This document shows, piece by piece, positions 50,039-59,676 of a stretch of DNA of 64,000 bases. Within the stretch, counting starts at the first letter, position 1. Every line of letters starts with the position of its first letter. Location: positions 372,001 to 436,000 of the forward strand of contig NZ_LT907844.1 of assembly GCF_900215505.1 (NCBI RefSeq), written 5' to 3'. The translations under genes were made by a program, and so were the position numbers. The notes beneath the pieces are model-generated. The model did no database searches. It was given only the letters and a program-made list of their open reading frames with translations, and had not been told where the DNA came from. Source of the DNA: Cohaesibacter sp. ES.047. Its GTDB lineage: Bacteria; Pseudomonadota; Alphaproteobacteria; Rhizobiales; Cohaesibacteraceae.

Positions 50039-51316
50039 TTACTGCGAAACGTCTTTCATGTGCGCCTGACCCGCAGCGACGGCTTCGGCAGGCGACATGC
50101 CATTGACGGTGATATTCTGCAGCGTCTCGGCGATGAGGTTCTGTGCCGAAATCGCAGCAATGGCGGGGAAGACACGTCCGCTGGTGAAGCCAAACAGCTT
50201 GCCGTTTTTCGAGTTTTCGATCACGGTTTCAATCTGCGACTTGTATTTCTGGACGGTCGGATCCTGCCAGAAGCTCTCAGCCTTTGCACCATCTGCAGTC
50301 AACGGCATGAAGAGGCCCGGTTCCATGTTCAGCAACCGGCCATAATTTTCCGGCTCAAGCATGAAGCTGACGAACTTCTTGGAGGCTTCAGCCTTTGCCT
50401 CATCCGTGGAGAGCATCATCACGGCGTTCGGATAGGCGATGGTTGCATGCTCGTCCTGATCGGCGGCATGAGGAATCGCGGCAACGCCGAGATCGGATGC
50501 ATCGCCATCGGTCTGGGTGTCATAGGTCGAGATCACCGTGAACTGCATGACCATGCCGCAACTGTTGGCCGCGAAACAGGCTTCCGCTTCGCCCCAGGTC
50601 CAGGACGGGCTGTCCGGCGGGGAGAGTTTCTGCAGGTTGGCATAATAGTCATAGGCGGCAACCGTCTTTGGATTGTCAAAGCGCAGAGAGCCGTCTTCGT
50701 TGTAGATCTCGGACGCCCCGCCATTGACCATGACCGAATAGACAGTCTGGTCGGTGTAGAGCTGCTTGTTGGCCGGCAGCCCGATGCCATACATGCCATC
50801 CTTGCTCAGGGCCTTGGCTGCGGCGGTCCATTCTTCCCATGTTTTGGGAACCTCGATGCCGGCCTTCTCGAAGACGCTTTTGCGATACCACAGGTTCATC
50901 GACTGGTTATAGAGCGGAACCGCCCATGTGCCGTTGTCATAGGTATAGGCTTCGACCGCGCTATCGATGAAGTCGTGTTTCTCGTCGAGCTCCTTGACGA
51001 GATCGGACACATCGGCGAGCGCGCCAATATCCTTGAGAATGGGCGTGAAGTCCGGGATTGCAAACAGCATGTCCGGACCGGCTCCCGCCGCCAGTGCTGC
51101 CGGGGCCTTGGCGTAGATTTCGCCCCAGTTCTGCGGTTCCTGTTTGACGACGATTTCAGGATTGGCCTCGTTGAAGGCATCGATCAATTCCTGAATGCGC
51201 GCCACACGCTGCGGGGGTTGTTCCATGTGCCAAACGGTGACTTCGACCGGATCTGCCAGTGTTGCCACGGGAGCCAACAATGTGGCTCCGGCCAGTAGTG
51301 CCATTAATCTCTTCAT
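50039..51316 (-). CDS. Sugar-binding periplasmic protein (family 1)
   Basis: A 425-residue extracellular solute-binding protein. The signal peptide MKRLMALLAGATLLAPVATL is followed by VEVTVWHMEQPP, typical of family 1 sugar receptors. The ATG at 51316 with AGAGGGAA ahead is chosen. It is followed by two permease genes and preceded by a SIS protein gene and a GntR/UTRA regulator gene. An amino sugar or its oligomer is the likely ligand, from context. Confidence 0.9.
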   Translation of the reverse strand: MKRLMALLAGATLLAPVATLADPVEVTVWHMEQPPQRVARIQELIDAFNEANPEIVVKQEPQNWGEIYAKAPAALAAGAGPDMLFAIPDFTPILKDIGALADVSDLVKELDEKHDFIDSAVEAYTYDNGTWAVPLYNQSMNLWYRKSVFEKAGIEVPKTWEEWTAAAKALSKDGMYGIGLPANKQLYTDQTVYSVMVNGGASEIYNEDGSLRFDNPKTVAAYDYYANLQKLSPPDSPSWTWGEAEACFAANSCGMVMQFTVISTYDTQTDGDASDLGVAAIPHAADQDEHATIAYPNAVMMLSTDEAKAEASKKFVSFMLEPENYGRLLNMEPGLFMPLTADGAKAESFWQDPTVQKYKSQIETVIENSKNGKLFGFTSGRVFPAIAAISAQNLIAETLQNITVNGMSPAEAVAAGQAHMKDVSQ

Positions 51317-51365
51317 GTTGATGTTCCCTCTTTGGTGGAGATGTCGTGCCTTGTTATTATTGCTT

Positions 51366-52094
51366 TTATAGGTGGGGGTTTCGCGCTCTGTAGCGCTCAA
51401 CCAGTTTCTGGTTTATTTCCTTCGCGCCGGGCATGTTCGCGCTCAGGTAAATTGGTGCATCGCCATCGGATGCAAGCTGGGTCGCCACTTCAACGAAGAT
51501 GGCATTGAGGATGGTCATGCCGATTGCCGTGGACACTGGCCCCACCTTGAGTGCCGATCCGGGGATCGACATGATGGCATCCCCCGGAGGTGCGCCATTG
51601 TCGATGACGATGTCGGCAAGGTCGGCAAGGCGCTGGCGGCCATTGGCAGACGCAGTGGAATAATCGAGCGAGGTCAGACCGATCACCGTGCAGCCGATGT
51701 CCCGGCCGATGCGGGCGGCCTCGATGGGAGCGGCATTGACGCCCGAATTCGAAATGACGACGAGGACGTCATCGGGCTGGATGTTGTAGCGCTCGAAGAT
51801 CGGCGACACGATCCCCTCAAGGCGCTCGTATTTCGTTCCGGCAATGGCGCCTTCATGGATCATGGTCGGCGCTGCGAGAATGGGCACCGTGATTGCCAGA
51901 CCGCCTGCCCGATAGTGCATTTCCTCGGCCATCATGTGTGAATGACCGGTACCGAAGATGTAGATGCGGCCATCGGACCGTGCCGATTTCACAATAGCGT
52001 CCGCTGCCGCTTTCATGGCAGGCTCTGTGGCGCTCTTGAGAGCGGTCAATCGGTCGATCAGGGCATCGAAATAGCCATCGGTCATATTTGTCAT
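51366..52094 (-). CDS. SIS-domain phosphosugar-binding protein (UPF0309 type)
   Basis: A 242-residue cytoplasmic protein with one SIS fold. [16 protein letters not shown] and [18 protein letters not shown] carry the phosphosugar-binding Ser-rich loops. Relatives include isomerases and etherases such as MurQ-like proteins, but the motif set here is closer to UPF0309 proteins of unknown function. Its start overlaps the upstream regulator's stop by four bases, and the binding-protein gene follows after 49 bp. A role on a phosphorylated amino sugar is likely but unproven. Confidence 0.85.
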   Translation of the reverse strand: MTNMTDGYFDALIDRLTALKSATEPAMKAAADAIVKSARSDGRIYIFGTGHSHMMAEEMHYRAGGLAITVPILAAPTMIHEGAIAGTKYERLEGIVSPIFERYNIQPDDVLVVISNSGVNAAPIEAARIGRDIGCTVIGLTSLDYSTASANGRQRLADLADIVIDNGAPPGDAIMSIPGSALKVGPVSTAIGMTILNAIFVEVATQLASDGDAPIYLSANMPGAKEINQKLVERYRARNPHL

Positions 52095-52831
52095 TGGTTC
52101 TTGGGGGATCCTAGTGTGAGATTGACTTTCATGGCGAAGCTGTCACCACGATAGAATGAACGGACATATTCGAAGGGTTCACCTTGGGCATCGAAAGTGA
52201 GGCGGGTCAGCTTCAAAAGCGCCTCTCCTGCCTTGATCTGCAAGGTGCGTGCGACATCGGGGGACGCTTGTGCGGCTTCGAGCACCTGTTCAGCCGTCGT
52301 CGGCACAATGTCGAAGCTTGCGCGTAAAATAGAGTATAGGGACTCGTGCGAGAAATCGGCCTTGTCCAATAGACCCGGCGCAACATCTGCGCGCACTTCC
52401 GTGGTCTCGATGGCCAGCGGCTTGCCATCCACCAGCCGAACGCGAACAAGGCGGTGGACCTGAGCGGTCTGGGTCAGTTTCAGGGCTGCAGCGCAGGCAT
52501 TGTCCGCTTGCGACAGGCTCGAACTGATGACGATGCTGGAAAGCTCATAGCCCAGCGGCTCCATCTGTTCGCTGAAGCCGGTCAATGTTGTCAGGGTTTG
52601 CTGAATCTGCGGCTGGCCCACAAAGGTGCCATGCCCTGTCCGGGTGACCAGAATGCCTTTTGCCGTCAGTTCGCGCATGGCCTGACGGGCCGTCATGCGC
52701 GAGATACCGAATTGCTCCGCCAGCACACGCTCGGACGGCAGCTTGTCACCCTCTTTCAATTTTCCAGAGGTGATGTCCGCTTCCAGAGAGGTCGCGATCT
52801 GCCTGTAGATCGGTTGCTCGGCTTCGGCCAT
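52091..52831 (-). CDS. GntR-family regulator with UTRA domain (importer operon)
   Basis: A 246-residue transcription factor. The winged HTH covers about 10-75 ([20 protein letters not shown]), and a UTRA effector domain follows. The ATG at 52831 is chosen; an upstream TTG would run through the operator. It starts the operon that includes the SIS protein and the sugar ABC importer, and the palindrome at 52879 is about 50 bp upstream of its start, suggesting autoregulation. Confidence 0.87.
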   Translation of the reverse strand: MAEAEQPIYRQIATSLEADITSGKLKEGDKLPSERVLAEQFGISRMTARQAMRELTAKGILVTRTGHGTFVGQPQIQQTLTTLTGFSEQMEPLGYELSSIVISSSLSQADNACAAALKLTQTAQVHRLVRVRLVDGKPLAIETTEVRADVAPGLLDKADFSHESLYSILRASFDIVPTTAEQVLEAAQASPDVARTLQIKAGEALLKLTRLTFDAQGEPFEYVRSFYRGDSFAMKVNLTLGSPKNQ

Positions 52832-52878
52832 GGACAGTTTCCTATTATGGTTCCTATGATGGTCTATTCCGGTTTGTA

Positions 52879-52896
52879 AATTGGTATAGTCCAATT
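52879..52896. promoter_or_regulatory. Palindromic operator, NagQ/NagR-like
   Basis: AATTGGTATAGTCCAATT has perfect six-base arms (AATTGG/CCAATT) around TATAGT. Its TTGGT-TA-CCAA pattern resembles operators of GntR/UTRA regulators of amino-sugar genes. It lies in the promoter of the GntR-SIS-importer operon. Confidence 0.65.
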
Positions 52897-52954
52897 AGTA
52901 GACATCACGATCCGGCGATCTGTCAAGACAGGTTCGTCAGAAAAAAGCAGGGCA

Positions 52955-54454
52955 TCAGCCTCGAAGCAGTTTTTGTCGCACATTCGCAAATGTTGCCCGA
53001 GCGTCTGCGTAGGCTGAGGCCCGGGCGAGATCCGGATCATGCTGGCGATCCAAGTCCTCGGTGGGGAAAGCAGCCTCGCGTACCGAAGAGAAATCGCCCA
53101 GTGCCGTGGCAAGGATCAGCGCGGCGCCCTTGGCTCCGAATTCGGATCCCGAGGGAACGAGCACGCGCTTGCCGATGACATCCGCAATCATCTGCGACCA
53201 GAAGCGGCTCTGGCTTCCACCGCCGGTGAGGCGGATCTCCGCGCCTTCAAAGCCCAGCAGATCGATAAGATCGGCCAGAGCAAAGGCCACCCCTTCAAAC
53301 ACGGCCCGCAACATGTGGGCGCGGGTGTGAATGGGAGAAAGCCCGGCGAACTGCGCTCTGGCGTTCGGATCAACCACCGGCGCGATGATGCCGCTCTGGC
53401 TGAGGTAGGGCAGATAGACCACGCCTTCAGCCCCGATCGGGATCGCTTCAACCATCCTGGTGACCTGATCAAACACATCAGGCCTCTCTTTGATGTCCGG
53501 GGCAAGCGCATCCAGCGCCCAGTCGAGATTGAGCGTTCCGGCAACGTTGACCATGGCACGATACCAGCAGTCACCGGGGATCGAGAACAGCAAGCCCAGA
53601 TCCTTTGGTTCGAACACCGGCTCCCTGTGGCACATGCCAACCATACAGGTGGTACCGAGCACGGCGGTGACCTGTCCGGGGGCCAAACCGCCCACGCCGG
53701 TGACGGTGCAAGGCACATCCCCCGCTCCAATCGCCACGGGCAGTCCTTCGGGCAATCCGGTCTGTTTGGCCACCAGCCGACTGAGGCCGCCTGCGATGCT
53801 CTCAGAATTACGAACCGGCGGGAAACGGTGGGCATGGTCGATGAGACCGAATTTGGCGATCATTGCGTCGCTGCGAGACCGGGTTCGGGCATCGCCCGGG
53901 ATCACCGAAGCCTCGCTGCGATCGGTCGCAATCTCGCCGGTCAGGCGAAAGCGGATGAAATCCTTGTAGCTGATGACATGTGCCACCTTTTTGAGGAAGT
54001 CAGGTTGGTTCTCGTTGAACCATGCAACAACGGGCAAGGTGCAGCCCTGTTGCAGTACCGATCCCGAAGAGAGAAAGATCTCGGACATGAAATCGGGATT
54101 GTCCCCTTCCATTCGGTCGAGCACCGACTGGCTCCGGCTGTCTTCCCAATTGATGCCGGGGCGCAAGACATTGCCCACTTCGTCCAGAAACCATGCACCG
54201 ATCATGGCGGCAGACAGGCCGATTCCGCGTATTTCAGTGGCATCAATGCCTGCATCGGCGACCACGTCGCGTATGACCTTGAGCACGGCATTCCAGGATT
54301 GTTCCGGATCCATCTCGCACCAGCTCGGTTGCGGCCGACTGAGCGGCGTGCGTTGGCGCGCCAAACCGCACAGCGCGCCGGTCTCGTCAAACAGCGCCGC
54401 CTTGCACAGGGACGACCCGGCATCAATGCCCAGAAGATAGCCTTTGCCGATCAT
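52955..54454 (-). CDS. FGGY-family carbohydrate kinase
   Basis: A 499-residue sugar kinase with the two-domain FGGY fold. The first phosphate-binding motif is GIDAGSSLCKAALFDE, the second-domain motif AVLGTTCMVG and the adenosine motif LTGGGSQSRFWSQMIADV. Family members phosphorylate xylulose, glycerol, gluconate and related sugars. Here the gene overlaps nagA by four bases, in an operon with a SIS isomerase and no ROK- or BadF-type amino-sugar kinase. It may therefore phosphorylate the amino sugar itself, which would be unusual. It is the last gene of its operon. Confidence 0.87.
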   Translation of the reverse strand: MIGKGYLLGIDAGSSLCKAALFDETGALCGLARQRTPLSRPQPSWCEMDPEQSWNAVLKVIRDVVADAGIDATEIRGIGLSAAMIGAWFLDEVGNVLRPGINWEDSRSQSVLDRMEGDNPDFMSEIFLSSGSVLQQGCTLPVVAWFNENQPDFLKKVAHVISYKDFIRFRLTGEIATDRSEASVIPGDARTRSRSDAMIAKFGLIDHAHRFPPVRNSESIAGGLSRLVAKQTGLPEGLPVAIGAGDVPCTVTGVGGLAPGQVTAVLGTTCMVGMCHREPVFEPKDLGLLFSIPGDCWYRAMVNVAGTLNLDWALDALAPDIKERPDVFDQVTRMVEAIPIGAEGVVYLPYLSQSGIIAPVVDPNARAQFAGLSPIHTRAHMLRAVFEGVAFALADLIDLLGFEGAEIRLTGGGSQSRFWSQMIADVIGKRVLVPSGSEFGAKGAALILATALGDFSSVREAAFPTEDLDRQHDPDLARASAYADARATFANVRQKLLRG

Positions 54455-55632
54455 GCCGCCTCCGATGCACTGCGCCCACCAAGCCAGGTCTGCTTGACCT
54501 GCAAGTCATAATCCAGATGCACCAGATCGGCGCGCAGGCCAACCGAAAGGCGCCCCCGGTCCTCAAGTCGCAGATAGTCTGCCGGATAGGCGGTGGCCAT
54601 GCGCAAGGCCTCGGCGAGATCAAGCTCGAGATAGGCAACGCCAAAACGAACCGCGGACGCCATGTCGAGATCCGATCCGGCAAGCGTGCCGTCTTCCAGC
54701 GTCAGCCTTGGACAGAAGCCGGATCGTGAGCGGTATATGGTGCGCCCGTTGAGCTGCAATCTGTCCTCCTCTTGCCCCACCAGAGACATGGAATCGGTCA
54801 CGAAGAAAAGTTTGCCCTGTCCATGAGCCTTGGACCGGATGGCGATCCTGAGCGCGGCCGGATCGACATGGTGACCATCGGCGATAATGCCCGCCCATGC
54901 CATCGGGCTGTCAAGCGCCGCACCGACCAGTCCGGGTGCCCGATGGGACAGGCCACTCATGGCGTTGAACAGATGGGTCACACCCCGGGCACCGGCCCGG
55001 AACAGCCGCGTCGCCGTGTCGGCATCCGTGTCCGAATGACCGATGGAGACGAGCACGCCCGCCTCGTTTAGGGCAGTGACCTGATCGGGGGTGACTTGCT
55101 CGGCGGCAACGGTCAGCAGAAGGCGCCCCGCGCTTGAGGCGGCTTCCGAGTAGAGCGTCACATCGGCATCCGTTAAGGGGCGCATGTATTTGGCCAGATG
55201 CGTACCTTTGCGGGCAGGTGCCAGATGCGGCCCTTCCAGATGCAGTCCGGCAACGCCCCGACCGGCGAGGACCGCTTGTGGCTTTGCCGCGATCGCCCGG
55301 TCACGCAGGGCATCCGCATCGGTGATCAGGGTGGGCATGATGGATGTCGTGCCGAATGTGCGATGGCCATTGAGGATGGCATACATCGTCTCGGGCGACG
55401 GATCGTCGTTGAGCATCACGCCGCCACCGCCGTTCACCTGTGCATCGATGAAACCGGGTGCCAGAAGTCCGCCATCCAGCCGGATGGTTTCGATATCCTC
55501 TCGGGAACCTTCGGCATAGTCAGACATCGGCACGACCGCCATAATGCGGTCGGCGTCCAGAACGAGCGCGTGATCCTCCAGAAAGGACGTCCCGTCAAAA
55601 AGGCGTGCACCAACCAGCGCTGTCTTTGCCAT
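54451..55632 (-). CDS. nagA: N-acetylglucosamine-6-phosphate deacetylase
   Basis: A 393-residue amidohydrolase removing the acetyl group from N-acetylglucosamine-6-phosphate or a relative. The metal-binding Glu is in LHLEGPHLAP, His residues in SIGHSD and THLFNAM, and the catalytic Asp in FVTDSM. The ATG at 55632 shares its A with the stop of the upstream SIS gene (TGATG), and its own stop overlaps the kinase start. The position in the operon supports amino-sugar catabolism. Confidence 0.92.
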   Translation of the reverse strand: MAKTALVGARLFDGTSFLEDHALVLDADRIMAVVPMSDYAEGSREDIETIRLDGGLLAPGFIDAQVNGGGGVMLNDDPSPETMYAILNGHRTFGTTSIMPTLITDADALRDRAIAAKPQAVLAGRGVAGLHLEGPHLAPARKGTHLAKYMRPLTDADVTLYSEAASSAGRLLLTVAAEQVTPDQVTALNEAGVLVSIGHSDTDADTATRLFRAGARGVTHLFNAMSGLSHRAPGLVGAALDSPMAWAGIIADGHHVDPAALRIAIRSKAHGQGKLFFVTDSMSLVGQEEDRLQLNGRTIYRSRSGFCPRLTLEDGTLAGSDLDMASAVRFGVAYLELDLAEALRMATAYPADYLRLEDRGRLSVGLRADLVHLDYDLQVKQTWLGGRSASEAA

Positions 55633-56660
55633 CACATTGTTTCCGTCACTTTTTTCAGATGAGCAGGCTTGTCCGGATCGAAGCCGAGCTTACGTGTCAC
55701 CGCTTCGATCATGCGGTAGTAGGGCAGAAGGCTGACCAACGGATCGATGAGCCCACAACCGGTCGAGGGAACGACCACCGGGCAGGAGCCGAGCGCCTCG
55801 CTCGAGAAGACCGCCGTCTGGGCTCCCATGGCTTCAAATTTTTCAACCGCCTGACAGCCAAGATCGAAGGCCGTATCCTTCTGCACATAGGCAATCACCG
55901 GAAAGCCCTTGTGCACGAGGCGGGCGGGGCCGTGCATTACCTCTGCACTGGAAAAGCCCTCGGCATGAAGACCCGCCGTTTCCTTGGCCTTGAGCGCTGA
56001 TTCATAGGCGACCCCGACACCGGGGCCGCGGCCGCAGACAAACAGGCTTTCAGCGGAGACCAACATTTCGCTAAGCGGGTCGACATCGACGGAACCGGCT
56101 TTCTCAAGAGTTTCGGGCAGTGCCCTGACGCCTTTGAGAAGAGCAGCATCGTTCGAGGCCACCGCAGCAACCCAGGCAAGGGCTGCCGCCGAGCCAATGA
56201 AGCTCTTGGTCGCAGCAACGCTGAGTTCAGGTCCGGCTCCAAGCGGAATGACGATATCCGCCTCTCGACCGATCGGACTGTCTGGCACATTGACGATGGC
56301 TACCGTGCGCGCGCCGCCCGCTTTGGCTGCGGCCTGCAAGGCAACAATATCGGGGCTGGCCCCCGATTGGGATACGGTGAAGTGAATGGCCGAGCGAAGC
56401 TTGAGCGGAGCCTTGTAGACCGAGGCAACCGATGGGCCGATGGAGGCGGTTGGAATGCCTGCACAGGTTTCAATCAGGTATTTGAAAAAGGTGGAGGCAT
56501 GATCAGAAGACCCCCGAGCCGCAAGGCTGATCACCGGTGGCGGATCCTGTCGGAACCAGCGCCCGATGGTGTCCAGATTGGCAGATTGATTTTGCAAAAG
56601 ATGCGCGACCACTTCAGGAGAGTGATTGGCTTCGCGCAGCATCAGGCTTTGATCAGACAT
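55632..56660 (-). CDS. Double-SIS isomerase/deaminase (GlmS-isomerase-like, AgaS/NagB-II type)
   Basis: A 342-residue protein with two SIS domains, like the isomerase half of GlmS without the glutaminase part. SLAARGSSDHAS, FTVSQSGASPDI and FVCGRGPGVGVAYESALKAKE are the conserved phosphosugar motifs. Such proteins deaminate glucosamine- or galactosamine-6-phosphate, replacing NagB. No classical NagB gene is present. The ATG at 56660 is four bases after the regulator's stop, and an earlier in-frame ATG would overlap that gene. Confidence 0.88.
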   Translation of the reverse strand: MSDQSLMLREANHSPEVVAHLLQNQSANLDTIGRWFRQDPPPVISLAARGSSDHASTFFKYLIETCAGIPTASIGPSVASVYKAPLKLRSAIHFTVSQSGASPDIVALQAAAKAGGARTVAIVNVPDSPIGREADIVIPLGAGPELSVAATKSFIGSAAALAWVAAVASNDAALLKGVRALPETLEKAGSVDVDPLSEMLVSAESLFVCGRGPGVGVAYESALKAKETAGLHAEGFSSAEVMHGPARLVHKGFPVIAYVQKDTAFDLGCQAVEKFEAMGAQTAVFSSEALGSCPVVVPSTGCGLIDPLVSLLPYYRMIEAVTRKLGFDPDKPAHLKKVTETM

Positions 56661-56664
56661 GAGG

Positions 56665-57432
56665 TCAGTTTTCCAATGTAAGTTCAGCGACGAACTCGAA
56701 GCTGTCGCTGCGGTAGTATGAGCGGGTGAATTCAATCACCCGCTTCTCGGCGCCGAAGCTGGTCCGGTTGATCTGCAGACAGGGTTCGCCTGCCTTCGCC
56801 TCCAGCAACTCGGCAACAAAGGCATCCAGCGAAGCGGCACTGATGCGCTGGGTGGCATGCAGCGGACGGTTGCCATTGCGCGTCAGCGCTTCATAGAGAG
56901 ATTGTGTCTCGTCGAATTCCGGGCCGACCATTTCATGGCGCACCACGGCACTTTCGAGCGCCACCGGCTGACCATCGACAAGGCGCAACCGATCGAGCCG
57001 CAACATGACAGTATCCTTGAGCACTTCAAAGAGACGCATTTCATAGTCGGTCGGGACCGCTTCTTCGCGGCGTATAATCCGCGACTCGGGCAACAGTCCT
57101 CGCGCTGACATGTCTTCAGAAAAGGAGGTCAGTCCACTAAGGGGCTGCTCGATTCGCGGTTTTGCTCCAGCAACGAAGGTGCCCGACCCTTGCCTGACTT
57201 CGAGAATGCCCGCTTCGATCAGCTCCTTGTAGGCATTGCGCACCGTAATGCGGCCCACATTCAATCGCTTGGCCAGATCGCGTTCCGGCGGCAAGGCACT
57301 GCCAACCAGCAGGTCTTTGCGATTGATCAGACTTTTGATTGCTTCGGCCAGTTGGCGATAAATCGGTCCCTGAGATTCGGTGACGGAAAACCCCATCGCC
57401 TGAAGCCGGTCTGGTAGATTGGATCTCAACAT
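56665..57432 (-). CDS. GntR-family regulator with UTRA domain (NagR-like)
   Basis: A 255-residue transcription factor with an HTH at about 20-85 (LPPERDLAKRLNVGRITVRN) and a UTRA domain. It heads the operon with the double-SIS protein, nagA and the FGGY kinase, and is distinct from the GntR/UTRA gene at 52091. It likely represses the operon until an amino-sugar phosphate binds. The ATG at 57432 is preferred to an earlier start that would span the candidate operator. Confidence 0.88.
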   Translation of the reverse strand: MLRSNLPDRLQAMGFSVTESQGPIYRQLAEAIKSLINRKDLLVGSALPPERDLAKRLNVGRITVRNAYKELIEAGILEVRQGSGTFVAGAKPRIEQPLSGLTSFSEDMSARGLLPESRIIRREEAVPTDYEMRLFEVLKDTVMLRLDRLRLVDGQPVALESAVVRHEMVGPEFDETQSLYEALTRNGNRPLHATQRISAASLDAFVAELLEAKAGEPCLQINRTSFGAEKRVIEFTRSYYRSDSFEFVAELTLEN

Positions 57433-57435
57433 AGA

Positions 57436-57453
57436 TCCAATATAGCACCAATT
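57436..57453. promoter_or_regulatory. Candidate operator upstream of the NagR-like gene
   Basis: Read leftward, AATTGGTGCTATATTGGA shares AATTGGT and a central TATA with the site at 52879 but lacks the matching right arm. It abuts the chosen start codon. Confidence 0.35.
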
Positions 57454-57713
57454 GAATGAATTGTACAAGGCCCGTTTTAAACAGGCCCCAGCCGATGTGC
57501 ACGGCAAGCTTGCCAAACGGTCTTTTCCAACCGCTTAACATGATCCCTTTGTCCTACTCGGCCCGGGATGCCTTGTTTTGTTCAATGTTGCCTTGCATTC
57601 TCCCACGCAGCTATTTCACTGTGCTGTGTGAGGGACGCTTAGCATCATCTCGGGCACTGACTTGAACGCCGCAGGGATCGACCGCACAGCGCCAGAATCA
57701 GAAGGGGAGCATC

Positions 57714-58772
57714 ATGCACTACAACACACTCGGACGATCAGGCCTCAAGGTTTCTGCCCTGCAACTGGGCACGATGACCTTTGGCGGAGACGGAGCTTTC
57801 GCAAAGACCGGCAGCACGGATCTTGACGGGGCCAAACGCCAGATCGCGATGGCCGCAGAGGCCGGTGTCAACATGCTCGACACCTCCAACGTCTATTCGA
57901 ACGGGCTCTCCGAGCAAATCATCGGGGACGCCGTCGCGGATCATCGCGATGCCATCCTGCTTGCAACGAAGGTCCGGTTCCCCATGGGGTCGGGCCCCAA
58001 TGATCGCGGCTTGTCGCGCCATCACATCATATCGGCCTGCGAAGCAAGCCTGAAACGCCTCAAGACCGATCATATAGATCTTTACTGGTGCCATCAATGG
58101 GATGGCATGACCCCGGTGGAAGAGACGCTTCGCGCTCTGGACGACCTGACGCGCGCGGGCAAGATCCGCTATGCGGGGGTTTCGAATTTCTCGGCATGGC
58201 ACATCATGAAATATTTGGGCGTTTCCGAGCGGGAAGGCTTTGTCCGCCCTGTCGCGCAACAGATCCACTATACGCTTCAGGCCCGCGAAGCGGAGCAAGA
58301 GCTTCTCCCCGTCGCCATGGATCAAGGCGTTGGCGCTGTGATCTGGTCACCGCTCGCTGGCGGTTTGCTGACCGGAAAATACCGCCGCAATCAGCCTGAT
58401 CCAGAAGGGACACGACGCATTCAGGGATGGACCGAGCCACCGGTCTACGATCCCGAAGCGCTCTACGATATCATTGATGTCCTCTGCGAGGTTGCCGATT
58501 CCTATGACGGCGTCACGCCCGCGCAAGTCGCACTCGCTTGGCTCATGGGCCGTGAGGGTGTGGCGAGTGTCATTGTGGGCGCCCGCAACGAGCAACAACT
58601 GGCCGACAATCTCAAGGCAGCGGACTTGACGCTCGAAAAAGAGGCCGTCGAGAAGCTGGAAAAAGTCAGCCGCAAACCCCTCGCCTATCCCTATTGGCAT
58701 CAGAAGGCAACCGCGTCGGATCGCCTGTCGCCAGCAGACCTGTCTCTCATCGAGCCTCATCTGGAGGAATAA
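57714..58772 (+). CDS. Aldo/keto reductase
   Basis: A 352-residue NADPH-dependent oxidoreductase with a TIM-barrel fold. Catalytic residues appear in order as Asp and Tyr in NMLDTSNVYSNG, Lys in LLATKVRFP and His in YWCHQWDG; the cofactor region has IVGARNEQQLADNLKA. The substrate is unknown. It is divergent from the NagR-like gene and may belong to its own transcription unit. GGGGAG precedes the ATG at 57714. Confidence 0.91.
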   Translation: MHYNTLGRSGLKVSALQLGTMTFGGDGAFAKTGSTDLDGAKRQIAMAAEAGVNMLDTSNVYSNGLSEQIIGDAVADHRDAILLATKVRFPMGSGPNDRGLSRHHIISACEASLKRLKTDHIDLYWCHQWDGMTPVEETLRALDDLTRAGKIRYAGVSNFSAWHIMKYLGVSEREGFVRPVAQQIHYTLQAREAEQELLPVAMDQGVGAVIWSPLAGGLLTGKYRRNQPDPEGTRRIQGWTEPPVYDPEALYDIIDVLCEVADSYDGVTPAQVALAWLMGREGVASVIVGARNEQQLADNLKAADLTLEKEAVEKLEKVSRKPLAYPYWHQKATASDRLSPADLSLIEPHLEE

Positions 58773-58829
58773 GCCGCCAAGTGCGTTGACCGGTCCGCTT
58801 TTCCTTTTGCGGTTCCGGACCAAATCCAA

Positions 58830-58861
58830 CCCGGGGAGGCAGGACATCCTGCCTTCCGGGG
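58830..58861 (+). terminator. Hairpin downstream of the aldo/keto reductase gene
   Basis: GGCAGGA pairs with TCCTGCC around a two-base centre, extended by GGA/TTCC and a CCC/GGGG end with a bulge. There is no clear T run, so it is likely a weak terminator or processing site. A GGTCCG/CGGACC repeat just upstream (58792-58821) may add to it. Confidence 0.45.
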
Positions 58862-59035
58862 TGTCTGACGCTTGACAAGCCACACGGCAACGGCTTTTTG
58901 CTGCCTTGTGATGTTTGTCAAATCTGTCCGGCGAGCATCCAGATAAGGTCCGCTTCAAGCAAGGATTCGGTCTCCTCAGAGCCGATCACGGCTTGTGAGA
59001 AGACTAGGATATGGGCATTCACCGAGGACATGCTG

Positions 59036-59647
59036 ATGAAAATCATTTCGATCGCGGGCGGTTCGGCATCTGGCAAGAGTTCATTCGCGCGCCGACTGCA
59101 GAACCGGATTGGCAAGGACAAGGCCAACCTGATTTGCGAGGACGATTATTATCTGGGTGCGGTTGACGGAAACTTCGATCATATCGACACCAAGGATCAT
59201 GATTTGATTCTTGCCCATATCAATGATCTGAAGGCTGGCAAGACCATCCAGATCCCCAAGTATGACATGACGATCCACGATCGGTCCGAAGATGTCGAGG
59301 AAATGCAACACAAGGAGGTGCTGATCCTCGAAGGCACCCAGATCCTCTATCCCAAGCGCCTGTCCCGCATCGCCGACTGCAAGATCTATATCGATGCGCC
59401 CGATGACATTCGACTGGCGCGGCGCATGGCGCGGGACATCATCGAGCGCAAGCGGGATCCCGAAGATATCATCAATCAGTATCTGGAGCAGGTGAAGCCC
59501 ATGCATTATCGCTACACCTATCCAGCGAAATATGTGGCGGATGTGATCATCAACAACGAGTTCAGCATGTACAAGAACCCGACGCGGCTGGATCGGTATA
59601 TCGACATCATCATCAACCGCGTCATGGGGCCGGAAGAGGCAGGGTAG
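59036..59647 (+). CDS. Uridine kinase-like P-loop kinase
   Basis: A 203-residue single-domain kinase of the uridine kinase/phosphoribulokinase family. The P-loop is GGSASGKSSFARRL, with an ICEDDYY motif and an EGTQILYP motif typical of the family. The C-terminal part has the lid region LARRMARDIIERKRDPED. It may phosphorylate a nucleoside or a small metabolite. The ATG at 59036 with GAGGA upstream is preferred to ATG 59030 or a long TTG extension. It stands alone, convergent with the LysR-type gene. Confidence 0.86.
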   Translation: MKIISIAGGSASGKSSFARRLQNRIGKDKANLICEDDYYLGAVDGNFDHIDTKDHDLILAHINDLKAGKTIQIPKYDMTIHDRSEDVEEMQHKEVLILEGTQILYPKRLSRIADCKIYIDAPDDIRLARRMARDIIERKRDPEDIINQYLEQVKPMHYRYTYPAKYVADVIINNEFSMYKNPTRLDRYIDIIINRVMGPEEAG

Positions 59648-59676
59648 ACGCGCCCCGCCCATAGTCTCAAATGTTG

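Noticed and set aside
53039-54511. A 490-codon rightward open frame opposite the FGGY kinase gene
   Set aside because: No domain or ribosome-binding site; the opposite strand encodes an obvious kinase with all motifs.
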